Below are positions 56,677-64,000 of a stretch of 64,000 nt of DNA, in pieces. The stretch is taken from positions 3,962,001 through 4,026,000 of the forward strand of contig NC_013132.1 of NCBI RefSeq assembly GCF_000024005.1, read 5' to 3'. Numbering within the stretch: position 1 is the stretch's first letter; every line of letters starts with the position of its first letter. The DNA comes from Chitinophaga pinensis DSM 2588 (GTDB lineage Bacteria > Bacteroidota > Bacteroidia > Chitinophagales > Chitinophagaceae). Position numbers and translations under genes: made by a program. Under the pieces are notes generated by a model, which saw only the letters and a program-made list of their open reading frames with translations, was not told the DNA's origin and did not search any database.

Positions 56677-58092
56677 TTATACACTGATCTTGAAAGCTGC
56701 GCTGTATTTCAGTCCGCTTTGCGCCTGTACGCTCTTAGGGATCTTAATGGTGACATGACCATCTTTCATTGTCCATTGTAGCTTTGCTTTGCTACCTAAC
56801 AATACTATCTTATTGATCTTCTTTACATCTGTTACTGCAAAACGTAGCTCTGCCGGCAGTGTTACATCATCTGTTTCAGAAAGATAGTATGCATAAATGG
56901 AGTGCTGATCCTTGGATTGTGTGAAATAGACGTTCTTATCAGAATAAGGCGCTACTGGTCTTGAGGAGTGTATACCCTCGCCATTGATCGCCATCCATTT
57001 ACCCATGTCTTCCAGACGCTTATAAGCATCCGGCGCCCAATCTCCTTTTTCGCTGGGGCCGATGTTCAGCAGGAAGTTACCTCCTCTTGATACGATCTTT
57101 ACCAGCAGGGATACCAGCTGACGGGATGGTTTGTATTCGTCCCGCGGACTGTAACTCCAGGAATACCCCATCGTCATACAGGTTTCCCAGGGATAAGGCA
57201 ATGGTTTGTCAGGAATAGACTGTTCCGGTGTTGTATAGTTTTCATATTCACCGGGTACGGTTCTGTCCACGACGATAAGACCTGGCTGGTGACTACGCGC
57301 CATATCCACAATACGCGGCATATCGAGGCTCTGTTTGCCGTCTGGTCTTACCCATCCGCCATCCAGCCACAGAATATCAATAGGGCCGTAGCCGGTCATG
57401 AGTTCCTGTATCTGGTTGTAGGTATAATCATTGAATTGCTTCCAGCGTTCCGGAAATTTCTTAATATCATAGTTGACATACTCGTCTTTCGGCGGATAGT
57501 ATTTCCACCAGAAATCCTGGCTATGCCAGTCTGGTTTGGAGAAATAAGCACCGATCATGAAACTGTCCTTACGGAAGGCTTCAAAGATCTCTTTGGTGAC
57601 ATTGCTTCGGGGATTTTTTGAAAATGGCGTATGCGGGCTGGTGATCTTATAATCAGTTTCTTTTGTATCGAACATGCAAAATCCATCGTGGTGCTTGGTG
57701 GTAAACACCACGTAACGCATACCGGCTGCGTTAGCCGCTTTCTCCCATTTCTCAGGGTTGAATTGTACCGGATTGAACTCGTATTGCAGATGTTCATACG
57801 CGCTTCTGTAAGTGTTATAATCTTCGCTGTACGGACCTTTTCTTACTACCCAGTCAACCGGACAGATACTCCAGCTTTCTACTTCCCCCCATAGTGTATA
57901 GGTGCCCCAGTGCATGAACAGACCAAAACGCTGATCCTGCCATTGTGATAGTTTTCTGATCACCAGTGGATCCTTTGGCGCCTGGTAATCTTTGGACATT
58001 TCGTGTACCCCCTCTTTCTCCTGGGCTGATAACTGCTTTCCCGTCAGCATGTAAGCTACTAGCAATGGGAATACTGCGAATGATTTCCTCAT
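56677..58092 (-). CDS. GH29 alpha-L-fucosidase, secreted
   Basis: A 471-residue glycoside hydrolase that releases fucose from glycans. Signal peptide ('MRKSFAVFPLLVAYMLTGKQLSAQ'), then a TIM-barrel start 'WQDQRFGLFMHWGTYTLWGEVESW'. The conserved 'VVFTTKHHDGFCMFDT' (His134-His135) and the likely nucleophile Asp244 in 'DILWLDGGW' are present. 'RGGNFLLNIGPSEKGDW' is also typical of the family. The C-terminal beta-domain ends the protein. It probably acts in the periplasm; no SusCD pair is adjacent. Confidence 0.94.
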   Translation of the reverse strand: MRKSFAVFPLLVAYMLTGKQLSAQEKEGVHEMSKDYQAPKDPLVIRKLSQWQDQRFGLFMHWGTYTLWGEVESWSICPVDWVVRKGPYSEDYNTYRSAYEHLQYEFNPVQFNPEKWEKAANAAGMRYVVFTTKHHDGFCMFDTKETDYKITSPHTPFSKNPRSNVTKEIFEAFRKDSFMIGAYFSKPDWHSQDFWWKYYPPKDEYVNYDIKKFPERWKQFNDYTYNQIQELMTGYGPIDILWLDGGWVRPDGKQSLDMPRIVDMARSHQPGLIVVDRTVPGEYENYTTPEQSIPDKPLPYPWETCMTMGYSWSYSPRDEYKPSRQLVSLLVKIVSRGGNFLLNIGPSEKGDWAPDAYKRLEDMGKWMAINGEGIHSSRPVAPYSDKNVYFTQSKDQHSIYAYYLSETDDVTLPAELRFAVTDVKKINKIVLLGSKAKLQWTMKDGHVTIKIPKSVQAQSGLKYSAAFKISV

Positions 58093-58223
58093 GTATGACC
58101 TGTTTAAATAAATATTGTGATGCCCGTGTAAGATCCGGAATTGATCTGCACCAGGTACGCATATTTTAACAGATGCTGATGAACTTTTAGCTGTTTTTAC
58201 ATGGAAGACAGTGGAATACGTAA

Positions 58224-58799
58224 TTATTGCCTGAAAGTAAGGTCAAAATTGATGGTAACGATCTCGCCGGTCTTGAACTTACCAAACAGGAAAGTAGGAG
58301 GGTCGATATCGAAATCACGCATATCGATCTGCTTACTGCCCCTGATATTGATGCTGTGGTCCGGACTCATTCTGGCAGCTGCCACCAGGTCTACTTCCCT
58401 GGTCTCGCCGGCCACGGTGAGCTTACCGGAGCAATTGATTAAAGTGCCTTGTTTGGATACGGACGCTTTGATCAGATTAAAGGTGATCGTAGGGTGCTGC
58501 TTTGTTTTTAAAGCATTATAAGCGACGGCATCCAGGCCCGTTCGTTCACTCTTCAGACTTTCCGTGGGCATCGTAAAATCGAGCAGCGATAAGCCGCCAA
58601 GTTCGCCATCTTCATAGAAGGTAAAGGTAGCGTTACACGCGATCTTGGATGTTTTCATCTCCCAGTCATGCATGGTGGAAGTGCCGCTGATACTGAGATT
58701 AAAGTCTCTCTTCTGCTGGTATTGCACCTGGGCAAAACCTGTACTGACAATAAAGTGGATAAACAACAACAGCGCGGTCGATTTGAATAATGTTTTCAT
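58224..58799 (-). CDS. YceI family protein
   Basis: A 191-residue exported lipocalin-like protein. Signal peptide ('MKTLFKSTALLLFIHFIVSTGFAQ'), then the YceI pattern: 'LSISGTSTMHDWEMKTSKIACNATF', 'GLSLLDFTMPTESLKSERTGLDAVAYNALKTKQHPTITF' region, 'LTVAGETREVDLVAAARM', 'KQIDMRDFDIDPPTFLFGKFKTGEIVTINFDL'. The family binds isoprenoid-like lipids. It is transcribed alone. Confidence 0.9.
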   Translation of the reverse strand: MKTLFKSTALLLFIHFIVSTGFAQVQYQQKRDFNLSISGTSTMHDWEMKTSKIACNATFTFYEDGELGGLSLLDFTMPTESLKSERTGLDAVAYNALKTKQHPTITFNLIKASVSKQGTLINCSGKLTVAGETREVDLVAAARMSPDHSINIRGSKQIDMRDFDIDPPTFLFGKFKTGEIVTINFDLTFRQ

Positions 58800-59009
58800 A
58801 GTCTGTTTACTTGAATTTGATACTGCAAATTAGCGGGCCGGACTGGGGTGAAGCATGACCTTCGTCAGTCAGCCGGATGATTATCACTTCCCACGGGACT
58901 GACTGAAATGAGTAGGCGCCCTCCTGCGTATTATCTGTAAAGGGTTATGTCATTCGCCTTAAAATGTCTATTTTGTATGGCATCAATCAACCCAAATCTC
59001 TTATTGCTT

Positions 59010-60293
59010 ATGAAATACCCCTTGCTTGCATTATTCACCTTGTTGCCGGTATTGTCGATGGCACAAGTGAAAGACCTGGATAAAAATGTTGCCGGGGTCA
59101 AAGATTCGGTAGTAGCCTGGAGAAGGTACCTGCATCAGTATCCTGAATTGTCCAATAGGGAGTATAAAACGGGCGCATATGTAGCCGCTCATTTAAAAGC
59201 CCTCGGACTGGAAGTACTGACCGGCGTCGGAAAAACAGGGGTAGTCGCTATCCTGAAAGGAGGCAAGCCTGGTCCGGTAGTCGCCTTACGCGCAGATATG
59301 GACGCGCTGCCGGTATATGAAAGAGCGAACCTGCCATTTAAATCAGTTGATTCGGCTGATTACCTAGGACAGCAGGTGCCGGTGATGCACGCCTGCGGAC
59401 ATGATACGCACGTCGCTATGTTACTGGGTACCGCCACCGTATTGACGGCCATGAAAAAGGAGGTGCCGGGTACGGTGAAGTTTATATTCCAGCCTGCAGA
59501 AGAAGGCGCCCCGGGAGATGAAGAAGGTGGTGCGCCGTTGATGATAAAAGAAGGGGTGATGGATAACCCTAAAGTAGACGCCATCTTCGGACTACATATC
59601 AATTCACAGACGCCGATTGGCGTCATCAAGTATAAATCAGGCGCAGAAATGGCTTCAAGTGACTGGTTTGTCGTAAAGGTAAAAGGGAAACAGTCCCATG
59701 GTTCACAGCCCTGGCATGGCATTGATCCGGTAGTGGTAGCCGCGCAGATCATACAGGGCTTTCAGACGATCGTCAGCCGGCAGGCCGAACTGACCAAAGC
59801 CCCGGTTGTGATTACCGTCGGTAAGATCCACAGCGGTGTAAGAAGCAATATTATCCCGGAAGAACTGGTGATGGAAGGTACGATCCGGACCCTGGACAGT
59901 CATATGCAGGCCGATGTACACGAACGCATGAAACTGACGGCCACAAAGATTGCGGAAGCCTCCGGAGCCGAAGCAGAAGTCTCCATTGATACTAAAACCA
60001 AAGTGACCTATAATGATCCGGCGCTGGTAAAACAGATGCTGCCTTCATTAGAAGCGGCTGTCGGAAAGGAGAATGTAAAAGAAGCAGATTGGACGACAGG
60101 GGCAGAGGACTTTTCCTTTTATGGTGATAAAGCGCCTGCCTTCTTTTTCTTCCTGGGAGGCTTGCCGCCGGGACAGGATCCCTTGAAAGCGGCGGCTCAC
60201 CATACGCCTGATTTTTATATAGATGATTCAAAACTGGACGCAGGAGTGAAAGTGTTTTGTCAGCTTGTATTTGACTACGGTAAGAAGAAGTAG
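59010..60293 (+). CDS. M20 family amidohydrolase (hippurate/IAA-amino-acid hydrolase-like), secreted
   Basis: A 427-residue metal-dependent hydrolase. I chose the ATG at 59010, which gives a signal peptide ('MKYPLLALFTLLPVLSMAQ'). M20D hallmarks: 'WRRYLHQYPELSNREYKT', 'VALRADMDALPVYE', 'VMHACGHDTHVAMLLGTA' (metal ligands), 'FIFQPAEEGAPGDEEGG', 'GLHIN', 'SHGSQPWHGIDPVVVAAQII', 'HHTPDFYIDDSKL'. It would cleave N-acyl amino acids or similar amides in the periplasm. A terminator lies between it and the convergent S8 peptidase gene. Confidence 0.92.
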   Translation: MKYPLLALFTLLPVLSMAQVKDLDKNVAGVKDSVVAWRRYLHQYPELSNREYKTGAYVAAHLKALGLEVLTGVGKTGVVAILKGGKPGPVVALRADMDALPVYERANLPFKSVDSADYLGQQVPVMHACGHDTHVAMLLGTATVLTAMKKEVPGTVKFIFQPAEEGAPGDEEGGAPLMIKEGVMDNPKVDAIFGLHINSQTPIGVIKYKSGAEMASSDWFVVKVKGKQSHGSQPWHGIDPVVVAAQIIQGFQTIVSRQAELTKAPVVITVGKIHSGVRSNIIPEELVMEGTIRTLDSHMQADVHERMKLTATKIAEASGAEAEVSIDTKTKVTYNDPALVKQMLPSLEAAVGKENVKEADWTTGAEDFSFYGDKAPAFFFFLGGLPPGQDPLKAAAHHTPDFYIDDSKLDAGVKVFCQLVFDYGKKK

Positions 60294-60315
60294 TGAACAG
60301 ATGATATTAAAAAGG

Positions 60316-60346
60316 AAGGCATCCACCATAAGCGGATGCCTTTTCC
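60316..60346. terminator. terminator between the M20 and S8 peptidase genes
   Basis: AAGGCATCC (60316-60324) and GGATGCCTT (60334-60342), with A-rich sequence to the left and TTTT to the right, so it can serve both convergent genes. Confidence 0.8.
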
Positions 60347-60350
60347 CATT

Positions 60351-61850
60351 TTAATAACTAACTGCTTTTCCCGCATTGATCTGTCCATTGCCGAAGAACG
60401 GATCTTTGCCGGGAGCGCCATAATCATTGGATGATTTGCGCAATATAAGTTCTACCAGTACAGGACTGATCCTTGGATGTTTGCCATACAGTAATGCAAT
60501 CACCGCACTGGCATGAGGAGCTGCCATACTGGTACCAGCTGACCATCCATAGCTGAATTCATTCGTGGCTTCATCCCAGAAACCGATATTGAAGATGAAA
60601 TCAAATACGTATTCATAGTAGGTGATACCTGCTACAGTCACGATCTGCGTATTCAGCGGAATGCTGTAGTTACCACCAGGTGCGCCGTAGGAGATAAAGT
60701 TCTTACCATAGTTGGTAAAGATGGAAGGCAGGTACAGGGAAGTATCCTGGTTGATACCCCATCCCAGCGGACCGTTAGACGCAATGGAGATAACACCCAG
60801 CGCTGCGGCAGGGTAGGTGATGAAGCGTTTTTCAACATCGTAGTTATAGGCATCATTGCCTGCTGCTGCTACGATAGTCGTACCCCGGAGGGTCGCATAT
60901 AAAGTGGCCCTGTTAATGGCGATGATCAGGTCCTTCACGTCTCTGTCGTATTGTACAACATAGTCATCGGAAGGATCGTCGGGCGTACCGTTGTCATCCG
61001 TATAGGTCTTACGTGGCAGTTCTCCGCCAAGACTCATGTTAATGACGTCAGCGCCATGGTTGGAAGCATAAAAGATACCATCAATGATACCGCTGAAGGC
61101 GCCGCTGCCGGCGTCATTCAATACTTTTACTAGAATCAGTTTTGCATCAGGGGCAACACCTACTACGCCATTGGCGTCGTCGATGGCGGCGATGGTACCC
61201 GCTACGTGCGTACCATGGCTGAATCCTTCAATACCGTGGTATTGCACTTCTTCGCCTTCGATGAAGTTGTGGGTGAGGATAATGTTTGGCTTGATTTCAG
61301 GGTTTTCCAGCAGGAAACCGCCATCAAGCACCGCTACTTTCGCGCCGCGTCCTCTGTAGCCTTTTGCCCATGCCTGTGGTGCTTTCACTGATTGAAGGCC
61401 CCACTGTAATGGACTGAAAGGATTGTTGGCTAATGGATTGTTCAGCTTTGCATTGGCAACAGGCTGAGAAGGTTTGCTGGCACGGAAGGTTTTTTCGGGT
61501 AGCCGCCAGTTCATGACAACGTCCACTACTACAGACTGCACATCTGCGATCTGTCTTGCTTTTTCAGGGAAGGAAGGGTCGGGCGTCTGTACACGTATCA
61601 GACCCAGCTCCTGGTTGGCTGTTTTCAGCTTAAAATCTTTGACACGTAATTTGGTCAGGCTCTCGGAGATGCCGGCTAATTTAGCGCCTTCCTTGGCGAT
61701 AATAAGAAAACCTCTGTCCTGGTGTTGTTGGGGTGTCAGTACGCCTTTACGAACGTTTAGGATCTTGTCGTCTTTTGTACAGGAGGCGATGGTCATCAGC
61801 ATCAGCATAATAACGGGGAACGCGGGGGCCAATAGTCGATTTCTTTTCAT
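60351..61850 (-). CDS. S8 family serine peptidase (subtilase), lipoprotein
   Basis: A 499-residue subtilase. Lipobox 'IASC' puts the lipidated cysteine at residue 24. A propeptide-like segment (about 45-115) precedes the catalytic domain: Asp176 ('VAVLDGGF'), His212 ('SHGTHVAGT'), the oxyanion Asn in 'AAAGNDAYN' and Ser441 ('GTSMAAPHA'). An acidic insertion ('YTDDNGTPDDPSDDYVV') is a likely calcium or surface loop. It would act at the outer membrane or in the periplasm. Transcribed alone. Confidence 0.94.
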   Translation of the reverse strand: MKRNRLLAPAFPVIMLMLMTIASCTKDDKILNVRKGVLTPQQHQDRGFLIIAKEGAKLAGISESLTKLRVKDFKLKTANQELGLIRVQTPDPSFPEKARQIADVQSVVVDVVMNWRLPEKTFRASKPSQPVANAKLNNPLANNPFSPLQWGLQSVKAPQAWAKGYRGRGAKVAVLDGGFLLENPEIKPNIILTHNFIEGEEVQYHGIEGFSHGTHVAGTIAAIDDANGVVGVAPDAKLILVKVLNDAGSGAFSGIIDGIFYASNHGADVINMSLGGELPRKTYTDDNGTPDDPSDDYVVQYDRDVKDLIIAINRATLYATLRGTTIVAAAGNDAYNYDVEKRFITYPAAALGVISIASNGPLGWGINQDTSLYLPSIFTNYGKNFISYGAPGGNYSIPLNTQIVTVAGITYYEYVFDFIFNIGFWDEATNEFSYGWSAGTSMAAPHASAVIALLYGKHPRISPVLVELILRKSSNDYGAPGKDPFFGNGQINAGKAVSY

Positions 61851-62329
61851 AGTGATTTTTGTTTAAAGATGATGGAATAGAAAAACGGACGGAATATTAG
61901 GAATGTGCTCTTGGTTGACTTTATTGCTACAGATTTATTAAGGGTTAAGTGAATGTAAATAAATTATTTAGAATAATCAATAAGACAAGTATTATGTTTT
62001 GAGATAAGAGTAATGCCATATTTGAATTGCAGATAAAGTGTGATTAACTGATATATAGATTTTGGTTGCGTGAAGAAAGTCCTTTGTTAAAGGGAAGACT
62101 GTAAGAGGAGCTCAGCAGGAAAAGCGCCTCTTTTCAGGTAGGATAAGTAAAAATTGCGTATTGGGTGAAATGAGGGCTTTTGTGCGAAGGGTGAATTTCC
62201 TAAAGTAATGAAAACCAATCAGAAAGAAAGTAAGGGGTGCCCAAAAACAGTATTCCAGCCGCAGATAGACATCTATTAACTATATTTGACCCCTAATTAG
62301 CTGGAATATTAATCACATTAAGAAAGTAC
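61851..62329. other. divergent intergenic region, promoter for the PfkB gene
   Basis: About 480 AT-rich bases between the divergent S8 and PfkB genes with no coding signal. A full -7 match TATATTTG lies at 62281-62288, 41 bases before the PfkB start. I see nothing else. Confidence 0.5.
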
Positions 62330-63223
62330 ATGTACGATATTTGTTGTGTAGGGCATATCACATTGGATAAAGTAGTGACCACGAAATCCGTGGTACATAT
62401 GGCAGGAGGCACTTCGTTTTACTTTTCCAATGCTATCCGTCATATGGACGTTAAATACAGACTGGTAACCGCGCTGGCAGAGAGTGAAATGAATAGTGTA
62501 AATGAGCTCAGAGCGAAAGGCATTGAAGTGGATGCATTGCCAAGTAAACACACCGTCTATTTCGAGAATATCTATTCAGAAAACCAGGATCACCGCACCC
62601 AGCGTGTATTGCAGAAAGCAGATCCATTTACCATCGAGGCACTGTCGCATACGGAAGCACGTATTTTCCACCTCGGACCATTACTGGCTGACGATTTTCC
62701 GGTAGAGCTGATCAAAGCACTCTCCGCAAGAGGAAAGGTGTCACTGGACGTACAGGGTTACCTGCGTAAAGTGGAAGACCATAACGTACACGCGATCGAC
62801 TGGCCGGCCAAACAGGAGGCATTGAAATACATCCATACGCTGAAGGCCAACGAGCACGAAATGGAAGTACTGACCGGTCATAAGGACGTACGTAAAGGTG
62901 CGATGGTACTGGCAGAGTGGGGCGTGAAAGAAGTGGTGATCACACTGGGTAGTATGGGTTCCGTGATCTATGCGGAGGGCGTATTCCACCGTATCCCGGC
63001 TTACCTGCCGAACATGGTGATCGATGCAACAGGTTGTGGCGATACTTATATGGCAGGTTACCTCTATCAGCGCAGCAAAGGTGCTACCCTGCAATATGCG
63101 GGTGAATTTGCCGCTGCAATGGCGACTATGAACATTGAGTCTTCCGGACCATTCACCGGTAATAAACAGGACGTACTGGACTTACTGGCTGCCAGCAGAG
63201 AGAAAATATTTGCGGAACTGTAA
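62330..63223 (+). CDS. PfkB family carbohydrate kinase
   Basis: A 297-residue sugar kinase: 'YDICCVGHITLDKVV' (PfkB start), 'MAGGTSFYFSNAIRHM' (substrate loop), 'LKANEHEMEVLTGH', 'VVITLGSMGSVIYAEG' and the signature 'DATGCGDTYMAGYLY' with the catalytic Asp. The sugar cannot be read from sequence; the following GH32 gene would suit a fructokinase role, but a terminator separates the two. Confidence 0.9.
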   Translation: MYDICCVGHITLDKVVTTKSVVHMAGGTSFYFSNAIRHMDVKYRLVTALAESEMNSVNELRAKGIEVDALPSKHTVYFENIYSENQDHRTQRVLQKADPFTIEALSHTEARIFHLGPLLADDFPVELIKALSARGKVSLDVQGYLRKVEDHNVHAIDWPAKQEALKYIHTLKANEHEMEVLTGHKDVRKGAMVLAEWGVKEVVITLGSMGSVIYAEGVFHRIPAYLPNMVIDATGCGDTYMAGYLYQRSKGATLQYAGEFAAAMATMNIESSGPFTGNKQDVLDLLAASREKIFAEL

Positions 63224-63246
63224 TGCCGCTGAACATATCAGATAAT

Positions 63247-63280
63247 GAGGCTACCTGGTTTGACCGGGTGGCCTCGTTTT
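63247..63280 (+). terminator. intrinsic terminator after the PfkB gene
   Basis: GAGGCTACC (63247-63255) pairs with GGTGGCCTC (63267-63275) through one G-T pair, followed by GTTTTATTT. Confidence 0.75.
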
Positions 63281-63324
63281 ATTTACAGAATTGTCTATTT
63301 TACAGGCGACTAAAGCTCCACTGT

Positions 63325-64000
63325 ATGACAAAGCATTTGTTTGCCCTCCTGACCGCCTTATTGCCCGTAGCAGTTATCGCGCAGGATCAGACACCTACGC
63401 CGCAATGGCGGCCTGTATACCATTTTACGCCGGCGAAGAACTGGACCAATGACCCTAACGGACTCATTTACCTGGATGGCGAATATCATCTCTACTATCA
63501 GCACAATCCCTTTGAAAATAAATGGGGCCATATGAGCTGGGGACATGCCACCAGTAAAGACCTGGTGAACTGGAAACACCTCCCCGTAGCAATTCCGGAA
63601 ATCGAAAAGAAAGATACGACCACCTGGATCTTCTCCGGTTGCGCAGTACTGGACACTAAAAATACCAGCGGTTTCGGCCAGAATGGTAAGGCGCCACTGG
63701 TAGCTGTATATACCGCAGATCAGCCTAAACAGCAGCTGGAAACGCAGTTTGTTGCTTATAGCAATGATGGTGGCGCCAGCTTCGCACAATACGCCGGTAA
63801 CCCGGTCGTCAATATTCAGAAAAAAGACTTCCGCGATCCCAGCGTTGTATGGATGGAAGACCAGCAGCAATGGATTATGACCGTAGCAGTACCGCATGAA
63901 CATAAACTACAGTTCTATGCCTCAAAAAACCTGAGAGACTGGACCCTGAAGGGTGAATTCGGTAACCAGGGAGATATCCGCAAGATATGGGAATGCCCTT
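63325..64000 (+). CDS. GH32 fructan hydrolase (3' end cut by window edge)
   Basis: The first 225 residues of a glycoside hydrolase family 32 enzyme (levanase, inulinase or invertase type). Signal peptide ('MTKHLFALLTALLPVAVIAQ') is followed by 'NWTNDPNGLIYLDGEYHLYYQHNP', holding the nucleophile Asp of the WxNDPNG motif. 'WGHATSKDLVNWKHLP' and 'FRDPSVVW' (RDP motif) follow; the visible part ends at 'WECP', the EC acid/base motif. The ATG at 63325 is right for the signal peptide. The enzyme would release fructose from fructans outside the cytoplasm. Confidence 0.94.
   Translation, partial: MTKHLFALLTALLPVAVIAQDQTPTPQWRPVYHFTPAKNWTNDPNGLIYLDGEYHLYYQHNPFENKWGHMSWGHATSKDLVNWKHLPVAIPEIEKKDTTTWIFSGCAVLDTKNTSGFGQNGKAPLVAVYTADQPKQQLETQFVAYSNDGGASFAQYAGNPVVNIQKKDFRDPSVVWMEDQQQWIMTVAVPHEHKLQFYASKNLRDWTLKGEFGNQGDIRKIWECP

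Noticed and set aside
1..64000. CRISPR arrays, rRNA operons, intact insertion sequences
   Set aside because: No regularly spaced repeats, rRNA sequence or transposase gene was seen on either strand.

Overview
The window looks like chromosome of a Bacteroidota species, most likely Chitinophagaceae (Chitinophaga-like). Support comes from a SusC/SusD pair with an N-terminal STN domain, two ECF sigma factors (one paired with a FecR anti-sigma factor carrying a DUF4974 tail), an Oar-like TonB receptor, Bacteroidota promoter elements (TAnnTTTG at -7), and small secreted proteins with the 'KAKVIL...AFKA' leader often seen in this group. There is no rRNA, CRISPR array or intact insertion sequence; one tRNA (Pro, GGG) is present.

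Layout. Positions 1-14.4 kb hold a nutrient-uptake and regulation region, mostly on the minus strand: DUF6266 (partial), an ECF sigma factor, TPR protein, SusD, SusC, an S9 peptidase, FecR and a second ECF sigma factor. Two plus-strand insertions interrupt it: three tandem paralogous Thr-rich secreted small proteins (7.7-8.8 kb) and a HEPN-like gene (11.7 kb). At 14.7-19.5 kb lie two convergent two-gene operons: HEXXH protein plus DUF3883 nuclease-like protein, facing PD-(D/E)XK-like protein plus trypsin-like protein. This set resembles a defence or conflict island of no type I can name. At 19.6-33.5 kb the base composition becomes more GC-rich. This part carries mobile-element cargo: a DUF3560-like protein, small hypothetical genes, a PRTRC cassette (E, C, F-like, B, ThiF, i.e. 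a ubiquitin-like / E2-like / E1-like set), then DinB, DnaE and LigD. At 33.6-38.2 kb are an AlbA_2 protein, another HEPN-like protein, small genes and a tyrosine recombinase beside the 3' end of tRNA-Pro. I infer that an integrative element ends at this tRNA and extends leftwards, possibly past the window edge.

From 38.8 to 64 kb the content is more chromosomal: a PD-(D/E)XK-like protein facing a trypsin / NUC-type endonuclease fusion, DUF4274, an Omp85-type barrel, an SRPBCC / TetR / VOC group with two matching TetR-type operators, DUF2167, a PH-like membrane protein, a WG/Sel1 repeat protein, a short PD40-like lipoprotein, a SUFU-domain protein, an Oar-like receptor, OmpH/Skp, GH29 fucosidase, YceI, M20 and S8 peptidases, a PfkB kinase and the start of a GH32 enzyme. 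Convergent and terminal genes in this part are usually separated by clear hairpin terminators.

How the genes may work together. The sigma/FecR pair probably controls the STN-bearing SusC/SusD system, with the S9 peptidase processing the imported (perhaps peptide) substrate. DinB, DnaE and LigD form a portable translesion-synthesis and end-joining set. The strongest candidates for undescribed biology are the 14.7-19.5 kb four-gene cluster, the protease-nuclease fusion at 40.2-42.3 kb with its PD-(D/E)XK neighbour, and the three Thr-rich secreted paralogues inside the SusCD locus. All family calls were made by reading sequence; no database search was run.
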